DNA of 64,000 nucleotides from Tribonema minus (taxonomy: Eukaryota > Sar > Xanthophyceae > Tribonematales > Tribonemataceae). The notes under the pieces are model-generated. The model was not told where the DNA came from and made no database searches. It saw nothing but the letters and a program-made list of their open reading frames with translations. Shown piece by piece: positions 1 to 11,651 of this stretch. Where the stretch lies: NCBI GenBank assembly GCA_017506865.1, contig JAFCMP010000346.1, positions 806,001 to 870,000 on the forward strand, in the 5' to 3' direction. Both the position numbers and the translations under genes were made by a program. Position 1 is the stretch's first letter. Each line of letters opens with the position of its first letter.

Positions 1-1
1 C

Positions 2-117
2 TCGAGCCGATGTGCCTACGACGCGCTGGGCAAGGATGCCTGCTGCAGCAGCGTCATTGCCAAGAATGGCCGCTCCTGCGACTACTTCCCGGGTCCGTGC
101 AACATCAATCAGGACAG
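2..117 (+). CDS. Cysteine-rich exon, partial gene
   Basis: Frame 2 is open from the window edge to base 117 and reads a compact cysteine-rich segment with a CC pair, an SCDYFPGPC stretch and an INQD end. It stops at a canonical donor, with GTCAGT starting at 118. Codon use is protein-like and the segment has no stop. It may be an N-terminal exon of the GH26 gene downstream, or the end of another gene. The connecting exon between 118 and 1483 was not resolved: the phase here leaves two bases, while the next confident exon starts in phase 0. I do not recognise the domain. Confidence 0.4.
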
Positions 118-1483
118 GTCAGTGCCGCTACAATCAACAGCAATACACCAAGTTGAGGATGAATGACAAAGTCTACATCATGCTTATCGTCTGGCAAGTT
201 GCCTGCCCAAATCAGTTTGACCGTTAGCAAGGGTTTGTCAACGGACTTGCTACTGAGCTCTTCCTGCACATTTTCGCAGTAGAAGGTGCCATCATTGATG
301 GTGGTGCACTCAATCACGCTGCCACTGCTGCACACTGTTTGTTGCGTTTGATGCACTCAGCAGTCGGAGCTCACAATGCCCTGATGGTCTGGTGTCCGGG
401 CACAATGTGGTGCTCTGGCACTCCAGAAGGGGGAGGCTACGCTGCTAAGTGTGCACAAGCCTTAGCTCAGTGGCAAAGCCAGGGGTGCCACTGTGGATAT
501 TTGAGTGAGGTGGTGTTGCAACTGCTATGTCTGGGCCAACAAGCATCACACAAGCAATGGACAAAATCTACCTTGGCCGCCCCATCCTCACACGACACAA
601 TGCCCTGTGCTGGCCTATGCACTACTTCCAGACCGGTTGTTGTGGACTATAGCAAAGTACACAGGGCAACCAATGTTGGCGTGCTGCCAGGACCACAGCA
701 GAGCATATGGTCCAGGGAGGCGAAGTACAAGATGAAGTTCGACTCAGTGCTCCTCTATCTTCCAGTTCAGGTACGCTCTGCATGCTGCACGTCTTGGCTA
801 TTTTGCATGCGGCATGCTTGGTCCTTGAGGGTCCTGGGGCATGCTTGCTGTATGACCATGTTTTGGAACACTTTTGTTTGTACTGATAATATCAGGCTGA
901 TGTACATATATGTGCTGATTGCTTAGCCACTTTCACACAGCCTGGCACAAGGGAGCGCTCCTGTCGCATTTGCACGGTTGCACCGTGATGCGGCGGCCGG
1001 AAGACAGTCCTACTATTTGGATAGTACCACGATGAGGTTGCGCTTGTCAGCTTGCCATTAACACCATGTAGGGCTAGTGGTGGAAGATAGCATCACCGCG
1101 ACTGTACATCCAGTGTACACAAGATGGTGTATACAGGGTCAGCACGTACTTCTAGAGCGATGGCTGCAATTCTGCCTCTTGTGTACCTGCTGCGGACGGA
1201 GGGCACTCAAAGGTGCTGCAGTGGGGAAAGTGCAAGGGAAGCATTGCAAATCGCGACCATCAGGCAGTGATTGAGGACTATGTGCAAGGCATCCCTCTGG
1301 AAATAGCATTGCAACGCTCAGCTCTCCTACCTGACCACAGGGTCAGGTCTAGGGGGAGGATTATACGGTGTGTGTCAACTCCTTATAAAGTTTAGGGTCA
1401 GGGAAAAGCTATATTCACGGCCTGACCACCAATCTAGGCCCGGCACCGACTCAATTGCTGTCAAAAATGTTGCTAATGCGCAG

Positions 1484-4400
1484 TATCTGAGCTGGAGCTG
1501 GGTGAAAACCTTTCTGGACAAAGGCACCGGGGTCCAGCTGGTGATTGAGTTCATCGACAACTACTCCAACCTAAGGTGAGAGTGTGCTCAGGCGATACAT
1601 GCAATTGACTTGGCCTATCGTAGATGGAATGGCAGACATCGTAATATCGCGGCGACGACGGCCATTGGTGGAAGACATTCAATTTGACTGCTGAACACGC
1701 CTTGTCACCTGGAGCTCTATGATCTATTGATTCTGGTCCATCACTTCGAAGCATCAGATATAGGGTTGGCTAGCAGGCAGTTGCCCCGCCCCTGTGCATG
1801 CCTGCCTGATGGTCAGCTGGTGTGTTGTTTACACCAAGTGTATTGGATGTATGATTTGAATACTCTGTTGATGTTGAGCTCTTGTACAGCACGTTGGTGA
1901 CCACCCATGCATGCACGGGTAGGGTTTTCAGGGTGCATTTGAAACTGCTGATGTTGCAAAATGTTGAAGGTGTGTAGACTACCAGAATCAAGAGACTGGA
2001 AGGGATTGCTGCGTCCCAGTCATTGACCAATAGATAACTGCCACCCAGGGATGGAAGTTGACTGCGGGGTAGGGTTCCATGAGGATGCCATGTCGGTGAG
2101 CATGGTGGTCAGGTTGAAGCACTGAGCAGAAGTGCTGAACGCCTCATGAGTGCGCGCGGACGCGGACTTCGTGCATACATAGCAGCGTCATTGACTGTGT
2201 CTATGACTACAGGTGCTCTGTGCCCTCTGGTATGCTGCCTGCTGCTGCTGCTGGTGACGTGATGCTGTTGCTGCTGAGCATTTCTGCTGCCAGTTGCGTG
2301 TCCCAGATGCCCACTGATGCCCAAATACGTCAAATACGTACCTGAAATACGGCGTTTTAAAGTACCGCGTATTTACTCACACAAATGCAAATCTGTGCAA
2401 TTCTCATCCTGTGGCCTCCTCTACCACAGTGACGTTGCCGCCGGCAAGTACGATGGCTACTTGAAGAAGTTTGGCGCCTTTGCAAAAGCTGATGGTCGAC
2501 TCATCTACCTCAGGCCGCTGCACGAGTTCAACGGTGAGCGCTGACACCGTGCGTTTTTCATTCTTCTACTTGTTGCTCATCACTACTGCGTCGTCTGTGG
2601 CAGTTGGCAGAGTTCTTGAATGAGTATCTTAATGCAGTTTATTGCAGGTAGCGTGTGTGGCGTTCTCATCCATCAAGCTTCGCAAAGGAGTCTGTGGGGT
2701 TCAACAGTCCGCTTCACGCACCACAAACTTTCACTACGATTCCGCTGCTCTCAACACTTGCCCTAGCACAACAGCATTGCTTTGCTCAGCAAGTTCACAT
2801 TTGTGGCAAGGCATGGTACACTAACCTGGTTCAATGACCGTGCTGTGCTGGCATTCGCAAAAAACAGTGTTCTGGAGAATGCTACTGCAGCATCCGCACT
2901 TTTGACACTTGAACCATGAGGCTGATTGCCTGATGCTGAGAAAGCATGCCCTGCTTGTTACTTGCTGAAAGTCATCCAAACAAGTGGCAATGTGCGAAGC
3001 AAGGTGAATGGGGCAGGTGGTCGGAGCTCAACAAATCCCAGCCACATTTTTGCATAAATATTGGAGGCTAGCACTTGAAGTACTTCAGAAGTATAAGGTA
3101 AACGATGACAACTTCAAACAGTACTTGACTGTACCGTTTGATTTCATCAAGCTGTAATTGATGCTTGGTGCTTTGCTGGCGCAGGCGACTGGTACCCGTG
3201 GGGAATTTTCCGCGAGGGCAACTCACTGGATGCCTTCAAAGCCGCGTATCGGCACGTCATCACCGTGTTGAGGGCAACTGGCGGGAATTTCAAGTGCGTA
3301 GTGCCAACTTGTAGTTGCAGTGTTTGGCTTGCAGTCACGCGCATACTAGAGTGCAGCTTGCGCAAGGCTCTGTGTCGCTTGGCTGTTTGAAAGCACCGCC
3401 GTGTCACTGTGGCTTGGGCAACTTGGTATCATTACCTCGTACTTGACAGACAATGCTGCTGAGGTCTGGCCATTTGCTGTCACTACTTGTGTTGGCAATG
3501 TGGTAATCTGATGCAGCACCTTCAGGGCTAGAATGAGTGGTGAATGTCGACCAGCATCGTGGCTGAGAGTGGTATGCGCCATGTCAATCTAGCCCCTGAT
3601 TGCGGCGTTGGCAGGCCGAATCATGATAGTCGCACAAGAGGATGCTCCTCACATGTGCAATGGTGCATATACGTCATGCAAACTGCGCCTGCGTCAGCGT
3701 TCCATTGCCGAAGCTGACGTTTCCCACCTGCACTTGATGATTCAAATCCTTGTTTCATCGCGTGCTGACGATTGCTCCCCTGGCATTGCTGCATTTCGTG
3801 CGCAGGTACCAGCTGTCCTACAATGTGAAGAGCGCCAACAGCAACCCCACCAAGTTCTCGGACTTTTATGTGGGGGACGACTATTGTGACCAGGCAAGTC
3901 TACTTAGGGTTAAAATTAGGGTTTTTCTCAAGCACCAAAGTGACTTCTTGTGACACACTCTAGCCATGTCTCACGCCAGCGCGTCGACTCTGCTGCACCA
4001 CAAGCTGGTGGTATACATGTGCTCCATTCCGCGCAGCTTCAAATGCCACACTCTGCGCTGCACACTCCTTCATTGGATGCTCAGCACTTGCATGCCGGAG
4101 TGAGCCTAGATGCTGCTTCTGCATCCAATGTACATGACTCAGGAAGTAATTCATTTTATCAAGCACCACAAAAAAGCACATCAGATCCGAAAGGCCCGGG
4201 GCTGTTGTTGTGCATACCACTTGTTACCACACCAGCTCGGAGCCCTGCCAGCGTTGGAGTAGACACAACTTAAACTATCACAGGGCCAACTTGAAGATGA
4301 TAGCATCACTAGAAGCAAATCTTAACCAATGCACCTGTCTGGAGTGCAGATATGCGTCTCGGCATACAACATGGCGGGGGCGCGCTATCCTGATTCACGG

Positions 4401-6920
4401 TCGCTGGCCACCATCCTGGGCTATGCGTATGCGCAGGTGAGGACAACTACTAGTTGTAGTAGGGCTTAGGGTTTGCACCTAACCCTCACTTCGAGGTCAT
4501 TTGGTGACTCTCCAGTTTCGCACTCACCTATTATACTTGGCATGTTGTAAAGTAGCTGGTGTGTATGTATAGTGGTGCGAAGCAGTGCAGTACCTCATCA
4601 AACAAAATGCAAACGCACATGTGCGGTCGACCAGAGCGACAGTTCTTGCCGCTCTGTTTCTGCTAGCAGTCATTTCATGGTATACATGTACAGCAACGAG
4701 CTTGCTACGTATACTGCTTGTTTGAAACTGGCATTGCAACTCGTGCACAAAGTGCACTGCAAGTATATGCATCACGCCTGCGACATCTGTCCTGCCGTTC
4801 AGGCATTGTAGGCACCATGATGTACCTGTTCTTGGGGCTTGCAAGGCAGTGACTGGCTCAGCTATTGCATGGCCAACTCTGTTGCTCGCTGCCACGACTT
4901 CTTTCATAAATGACAGTTAGTATGCTCTCTTCTCGTGGCTACTGCAGTTTGAGTCATTCGCTCCGTCCAAGCCGCTGTGTCTGGCAGAGATGAGCACCAC
5001 AAGCTATGGCGGCGACAAGGTGCGCAGCAGTGCACAGCAGGGTGTGTGCCAGCGACATTTTCATGCATGTGCTTACTGAAACATGCAGTACCATTGTCAA
5101 GAAGACGAGTGAAGCATGACCAGAGCCTGCTAGCAGCCTGGCACAAGGGGTCCATGCGTGTACTCTCTATTGCTTCCGCGTGGGCCGCAGAGCACCATTT
5201 CTTGTTCAGATTTTATCCTGTAAACAATACTCCCGTACAGCAACACCAGCAGCCAGACTGTTGTGGCGCAGCGCAAATGAAAATGGGCAGACATGGCTTG
5301 ACTTAAAGCGCACATAGACACCCACGCTTTCTCAAACCTTTCATGAGCAGGGAGATTAGCGTGTAGGACAATAGGTCATGACTCACCAGTCCTAAAGGAA
5401 GGAGCTGTTGCCATTGTAGCACTTATCAAATGACATACATCTGATTGAACTTGAAGATGTGCGCCGAAAACGTCTGCAGGCACTGAATGATAGCATGCCT
5501 TTACAAGCACCTTCATGCATACTTCGAAGTACTATAGTACGCACCATGTAATGTATGCATAGAACAGCCGCTCAAAGTACCGTCACATTAGAGGTTCTGA
5601 ACAAGATCACGTTGCATGACCTGTCACAATGCCGACGACAACTGCGCGCTTCCGAGCTGCCTTGCCATATGTTCAGGTACGTGAGCTGCAAACAACTACC
5701 AGATAACAGCTGCCATCTGCGTTGTTGTCCACAGCCATTGTGGATTACAGACACGTGGAAGTCCCTGGCCTACCAGTTCACGGCCGTCACCACCATCAAC
5801 TGGTTCTTGGAGAACAAGAATGTGGATGTGAACGTGGACTGGGACTTGAACACGCCGGTGAGCAGAACCGATTGTTTTATGTAGATGGAGGTGATATACG
5901 GACTAGAACAACATCGAGTCCTTCTGAGACCTGCCACTGGACGAGGCTTGCGCACGTGACACAGCTCGCTGGCACGAGTAGGGGTCACCATCATGTAGCT
6001 TTGAATTTGACTTATGTGCGGATGCGAACCATTTAAGACTGCCTGTGATACAATAAGTAGTAATGAATTAACGCTGAGGGCGGTGGCGCTTTGCGCTCAT
6101 TTATACATGCATGTGGTAGCTTGTAGGGCAAATGGGTCTTTGCAGGTGCTTCTTATTTGGCTCAGGGCGTCAGAAAGATCAAGATGAAGACCACCTACAT
6201 GTAGGTTGAGTGCGCTTGCCATATCAAAGTGTACATCTGATTGAGCAGAATCCATGCTGACTGATTAGCGCCTATGCTACACCCTTTGAGTGGGCTGTGC
6301 GACAGATGAACGGCACGCATGCACCATGTACATCTGCGTTACAGTGCATCCACGCATGTCCTGGCACTATGTGTCAAAAAAAGCAGGAAAGCTGGTGAGT
6401 GAGCATGGCACTGGCAAGGTTGGCACTGTGCTCATGACCGTTCCAGCAGCCCTCCACTCTGCCAAATGCATGCTGAAGTTTCAAAGCTTTCGGCAACTTT
6501 AGCACAAAATGGAGCCAAAAACCAGGAATCAGCAGGGGGCGCAGAGGAGGGGGAAGGCGATGGTTCGGGCGTACAGGTCACACGCAGCACAGTCTCAGCC
6601 GGAGGCAGACATGCAGCGATCAGCAGACGATTGTGGCCCCAAGGTGGCACGTGAAGCTTGCAGCTGCTAACCCAGGCAGAGATCAATTTGCAGCAGATCG
6701 ATTTGCTGGACTGGACTGGCAGGAATTACTTTGCAAAAGGGCGACTGGCTGGCGGTGCTGCTCTGGCGATTCTGTGCGCCTTGCATCGTGTTCCTTCGAC
6801 CAGCCCACGGCTAGTTCGCCTTTCAAATTGTCCCTGCTGTTGACCTTGCACCTTCAGGCGGACGTCAAGGCCTGGGTAGACGGGTACTGGAACTTCAAAA
6901 CCGCGACCAAGCCACAGTGA
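1484..6920 (+). CDS. GH26 (endo-mannanase-like) glycoside hydrolase, spliced, 5' end missing
   Basis: Eight exons join with consistent phase into 245 residues plus stop: 1484-1575, 2430-2533, 3185-3293, 3806-3893, 4350-4436, 4948-5019, 5735-5857, 6858-6920. All introns are GT-AG except 3894-4349, which has a GC donor. The protein carries the GH26 acid/base motif RPLHEFNGDWYPWG and the nucleophile region KPLCLAEMST. Family 26 enzymes hydrolyse beta-mannans or related beta-glucans by a retaining mechanism, usually outside the cell. Introns are 100 to 1000 bases and the surrounding DNA is far less GC-rich than beyond 9.8 kb, so this looks like a resident nuclear gene. Upstream exons, including any signal peptide, are unresolved. 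A distant intronless homologue lies at 48788-50041. Confidence 0.85.
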
Positions 6921-8705
6921 CAATTGCGGACCGCCACGACGCCATCTTGGTTTCAAACTTCACGTTTACATGTTGATTGATTGGCCGTTGCATGAGTGCA
7001 TGTGTGTACATCACGATGAAGCCTGTCCCCAGGGGGGCAGAAATCAGGAAATGCCATTGCTAGTTGTCAGTGCTGCGTGCACGCCAGTGTCAGATGAGCA
7101 ACGACTCTTGGTCCTCCCAGATGTCCTGAACAACCATGGAGCTGCTTATTTTTGCAGCGGCTGGCTTGCCCCAGCGCCATTCTACATTAGCCCCTCCCAA
7201 ATGCAACATTCTACTGCTCCTGTGGTTGCAATGTGCTGTCATCTGAGCTGCAATGCTTTCGGTGTTGCCTGTATTGTCTGCTGGCGTACACTCCGCGCCT
7301 TTGGTTTACGATGACCCAAATTTGACGGGTTGTCGAAGTAATCAACAACTGTTACAGCAGCGTCATGTCGAATGCACAGCGCAAAACGAAACTTCGAAGC
7401 CCGACATGCCTGTGAGAGACTGTCCCTCAAACACATCAAGTGGCGCATAACGCATCGCACACCTGTGTTGCTGTGGTGTGTGTATCATGATTGTAGTAAG
7501 CATACCCTGCACATAGCGCAGGACCCCCATTAGGTGGTCAGTTTGCAGGCTATGCTTGTATACAGCACACCATTGTCGTCAATCTCAGCAGCGGCAGCAG
7601 CACCGCCACCGGTGCGCACATCAACTGGGGTGGTGAACACTGAGCGCTGGCACTGCATGCAGCGCTGCTGCTGCACCTCCTTGCACCCGGAAAGGTGCAA
7701 TAAGACAAGGCACAAAAACGTGCTGCGCAGGCGCTCGTTAACACCAAAAATTGAATGAAAATTGTGGTTTTGTCGCATTTGCTGGATGCGGTGGCGGAGT
7801 GTATGTTTTGCCAGTGCAGCCTGTCACTGTGACTGCTGCAGGAATCCGTTCTCAGTGCCAGTGTCAAAGCTCTGGGATGCTCTGGGAGATCCACACCGAG
7901 ACTGCCTCAACAGCTGCAGCAATTCTCCAACGTTTCAGATTGCACGCCTCTGGTATAGTCCACCGCTTTTGCAGGTCCTCTGGTGACAAGCGCCTCACGA
8001 CTGAAACAGCGCTCAACATTGCCTTGAGCAGGTCCTGTGGGTCTACGCAAAGCGTCGGGCGTGATGAGGCTCGCCAGCGCTGCCCCCCAGCAAATGCACG
8101 GCCTCCTCTTCCGGCACGGCAGCCACAGTATTTATTGCGCCCCCGGTCACGGGCGGTACTGTCCCGTTGGGCAATGGCACCGTCCTTATTGCTGCTGTGC
8201 TTGCCTCACTCGTCCAGGGTGTCAGTGCCACCAGCGGCTGCAGCGGCAGTGTGTAAGGGCCGGGATATCTCACCCAAAGCCATGTCGCCGTCGCCACACT
8301 CCTCCGTGTTGCTGCATTGCAAGCGCCGCAACACACGCAACTATGACACCCCAGGCGATTCCTGAAGCCTATGGAGGCGGTGATGTCTCTTTCATAATCT
8401 CCACTATAGTGAAAGTCGTCAACAAAGGCCTGTGCAAGACACCATGCAAGTGTGTTTTGGCGCATTTTATCTGCAGGACACCTATACAAATCTGACCTAA
8501 TGCATCATGTGCAGAAGGTGTAGAACCCGATGGTTTGCCTCACCAGCAGGGACATTGTAGCAGTCTACACTAGCTGGTGCACACTGTTGCTGACAGAGTT
8601 ACCAGACTGCCATGCAAGATGTTCAGCACCACACCTTTGCAGCTGCAGCTTGTCTGTATCAAGCTGTATGAATTGTGCACAGTCACTAATTAATCAACCT
8701 ACACT
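6921..8705. other. Non-coding stretch, nothing recognised
   Basis: Moderate-GC DNA following the GH26 stop codon. The open frames are short, unrelated to each other and show no recognisable motif. No RNA gene or repeat structure was seen. Confidence 0.5.
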
Positions 8706-9020
8706 GAGAGCGATGCACAGCACACTTCCGAAGTGAATTGAGAGCGATGCGCAGCACACTTCCGAAGATGCGCAGCACACATCCGAATCTCAACCAGTTG
8801 ACACTTCTCGAATCTCAATCAGTTGAAACTGATTGAGATTCGGAAGTGTGCTGCGCATCTTCATTTCAATTGGTTGAGATTCGGAAGTGTGCTGCGCATC
8901 TTCGGAAGTGTGCTGCGCATCGCTCTCAATGTACTTTTATTAATTTCGCTTCGCAAGGTACTAGTACGTTTCGGGACGAAGTCAATTGACTTCGGAAGTA
9001 TGCTGCGCATCGCTCTCAGT
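8706..9020. repeat. Inverted and direct repeat cluster, hairpin-forming
   Basis: A core of GATGCGCAGCACACTTCCGA occurs repeatedly to the left of about 8825 and in reverse complement to the right. The centre is the palindrome AATCAGTT-G-AAACTGATT near 8817-8833. A further reverse-complement copy lies near 8994-9015. The arms of roughly 100 bases could form a long hairpin. It lies in moderate-GC DNA less than 1.1 kb before the composition switch. It could be a short non-autonomous transposable element. Confidence 0.75.
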
Positions 9021-10315
9021 GTACGTTTCGGGAGGCGCACACAAACATATTGCTACTGGCAATGCACACCAAGACATGTTCATACTGCTACCAATGGCGC
9101 AGCAAACGTTCAACTATGACCGTATCCCCCCCCCGCCCCCCTCCCCCCCCGATAACTACGTTGAACATTGCTGGTTCCCGGGAGCAAGCGGTAATTACCG
9201 TGGGGCGGGCTATTCAACGACCACCCGCGTTATTCGCTACCATTTTCTTCAATTGAAGTACCCGCAAGTAGTCCACAGGTGTCCGCCACATCGGAGCGGT
9301 GCTTGGGCATCACGACAAGTCTTAGACAGCAAACCAGCAAGCAAATGACATGAGGAGTACGAAGAGGGGGCATACTGCCAAAGAGGCCGGGTGGCGTGAA
9401 TTCAAACATACATGAGTGCGGGGGGTAATGGCAGTTACACGGTCGTAATGGCAGTTGCACAGTCGCGGCATATCCACCTTCGCCCAAAATAGCAACGGAG
9501 GGAGGCTCTTGGTGCAGCGCACAAATGGTATGTGCAATGATCCCTTGTTTCCTGTGATGGCTGAGCTTAGAACACGCCTTGCCCGTTCTGTGAGCAGCAG
9601 CAGCAAACAGCAGAGAGGCAAATGAGTTCGCTGCATGCATGTCAAACTGCCAGTGGCAAGTGTGAGAGCGGTCGTGGTGCATGCAGGTATCTCATAAGGC
9701 CCGAGATCAGTTGCTCATTGCGCCAAAACTACGGTCGCATGCTCCGAAGGCCTAAATCATATCACCAGCCTGACAGTAAATGGCTCAAGCAAACATGTCT
9801 GAGGGACGGGTACGGAACGCGGGCGGCCGCCCGTCGAAGTGCCGCGGCGGACGCCGCGAGCGAAGCCCTCAGAGCGGCGTCGGAGGGGAGGGGCGCGGGA
9901 CGCCGCGCCCGGACGCGCCCGGACGCGCACGGCGACAGGCACCACGCGACAGCGCCGCACCGCGGACGGTGCCGATAGCAGCACGCCACGACAGCGGCGG
10001 CGATACGCTCGAAACGGCGCCGCGCGCGGCACGCAGAGGCCGGCACCGCGTACAGCACGCAGCAAACGACACGGCGCAAGGCACGCAGACGAAGGATTGG
10101 CTGGATTCACAGCACGCGAGATCGGCGCCGCGAGCGAGCGCGGGCGCCGCGCGGACGAGCCGAGCCCGACAGACAGCTGGCGCCGCGAAGCACATAGTAG
10201 ACACGAATAGAAACCGAGTGGAAACTTTCCCTGACGCGGAGTCTTCTCCATCACTCTCGTTTGCCGCTGAGTTTCGACGATCGCGCACAGGCGCGCTTCG
10301 CCGACGCCCGACATT

Positions 10316-11170
10316 ATGTCACCGCCTCTCATCGACGCGCGGAGAGGGAACAATCGTCAGCCTGCACTCGCCTTCCGGCCTCGCCGCATGCCTGCCGGAA
10401 CGCCCCCCGACTGGATCAGCTCTTACCGAGCCACCGCTGCGATCGGCGTCACGGCCAGGACGCTCCGGAACTGGGAGGCCAAGGGCCTCATCGTCTCTCG
10501 CAGGTCGCCCACCGGGCACCGCCTGTACGACCTATCCTCCCTCCCGGCGGACTCCAGGCATGTGCAAACGGAAGAGGCCAGCGGAGGGGGACGGGCAGCC
10601 GCCCAACCCCCCGGCGACTACTTCGTGTACGCGAGGGTCTCATCCGCGAAGCAGAAGCCCGACCTGGAGCGCCAGGTCGACTCTCTCGCAGCGCAATTCC
10701 CCGGACACCGCGTCCTACGCGACGTCGATTCGGGAATTAACTGGAGAAGACCCGGCCTGCGAACCCTGGTTCGATCCTGCCTTCGCGGGACTCTAAGGGA
10801 AGTTGTGGTTGCCCACCGCGACCGCCTCTCTCGCCTCGCCTTCGAGCTTCTCGAGTACCTCATCGCGCAGTCGGGCGCGAAACTCGTGGTCGTGGGCGGA
10901 GACGAGGGGGGGCGCCTCACCACCGAGCGGGAGCTGGGGGAGGACCTTCTCTCGATCGTCCACGTCTTCTCCTGTCGGCACTACGGGATGCGCCAGTACA
11001 GCACCCTCGCTCCCCGCCCCCGGCCGGGAGGCAGGAAGCGAAGACGGGTCGCTCCCTCCGGCGAAGAAACGCTTGAAGAAGGCGGCGGCGATGGCGGAGA
11101 GGGGGCTGCTGCTGAGGTCTCGCAAGATTCGAGTGGTGCCGACCGAGGAGCAGAGGGATCAGCTCTCTAG
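10316..11170 (+). CDS. tnpA: IS607-family serine recombinase (TnpA), copy 1
   Basis: 284 residues. Residues about 25-75 form a MerR-like helix-turn-helix (GVTARTLRNWEAKGLI, then RSPTGHRLYDL). A serine-recombinase catalytic domain follows, with YARVSSAKQKPDLERQ carrying the nucleophilic serine and AHRDRLSRL further on. This order is diagnostic of IS607 transposases, which cut and join DNA through a phosphoserine intermediate. An internal start at 10388 would give a length closer to family members. The coding frame is intact. The reading frame overlaps the start of the tnpB fragment at 11091, as is usual for IS607. IS607 elements are known from bacteria, archaea and giant viruses. Confidence 0.9.
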   Translation: MSPPLIDARRGNNRQPALAFRPRRMPAGTPPDWISSYRATAAIGVTARTLRNWEAKGLIVSRRSPTGHRLYDLSSLPADSRHVQTEEASGGGRAAAQPPGDYFVYARVSSAKQKPDLERQVDSLAAQFPGHRVLRDVDSGINWRRPGLRTLVRSCLRGTLREVVVAHRDRLSRLAFELLEYLIAQSGAKLVVVGGDEGGRLTTERELGEDLLSIVHVFSCRHYGMRQYSTLAPRPRPGGRKRRRVAPSGEETLEEGGGDGGEGAAAEVSQDSSGADRGAEGSAL

Positions 11171-11651
11171 GATGTTCGGCGTGCATCGCTTCATCTACAA
11201 TCAGTGCGTCATGCTGGAGGAGGAGGGGCTCATCGCCGGCGCCAGCTGCAAGGAGTGCAGCAAATGGCGGGCGCTGCTCACGAGCGAGGCGGAGAGCGCC
11301 GCGGCGGGTCAGGAGTGGAAGAACGAGGCGTCGTGCCACACCCGCCAACAGGCCGTGGAGGAGTTCTTCCGTGCCAAGAGGGCGGCGTACGCGAATCGCG
11401 CGAGCGGCAGGCAATCCGGGTTCGTCATGAAACGTCGCAGCAAGTTCCGCTCCAAGCAGGAGACGATCCCCCTCGAGAGGTACGCGGTCGACGACGGAGG
11501 GGATGGAGCGTACATCAGGGTCAGCGGCCTGACCGGGGAGCTCAAGGTGCGGGGGCGGCTCCCGAAGGAGCTGACGGGCAGGAGGGATGCGCGTCTCGTC
11601 ACCCTAACCCTAACCCTAAGGAGCACAAGTCCCCCGGCATGGTGTCGGTAG
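11091..11651 (+). pseudogene. tnpB: TnpB/Fanzor-like nuclease, N-terminal fragment, copy 1
   Basis: The first ~165 residues match the N-terminal part of TnpB proteins: RKIRVVPTEEQRDQLSRMFG, then RFIYNQCV, then a basic segment. TnpB is the RNA-guided nuclease of IS605/IS607 elements, normally about 400 residues or more with a RuvC-like C-terminus and zinc finger. Here the frame runs into three CCCTAA repeats (11602-11619), read as LTLTL, and ends at 11651 with no RuvC motif. Only the fragment remains, so cleavage activity is not expected. The identical break in copy 2 shows that truncation preceded the duplication. Confidence 0.8.
11602..11619. repeat. Telomere-like (CCCTAA)3 tract, copy 1
   Basis: Three perfect CCCTAA units lie exactly at the point where homology to TnpB ends, 20 bases before the EsV-1-7 gene. 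An interstitial telomeric tract at a breakpoint suggests repair or end-joining that involved telomeric sequence. Base-identical at 38820-38837. Confidence 0.85.

Noticed and set aside
9780-10796. Long Arg/Ala-rich open frames on both strands upstream of and over tnpA
   Set aside because: Low complexity and high-GC shadow frames; only the tnpA frame shows domain motifs.
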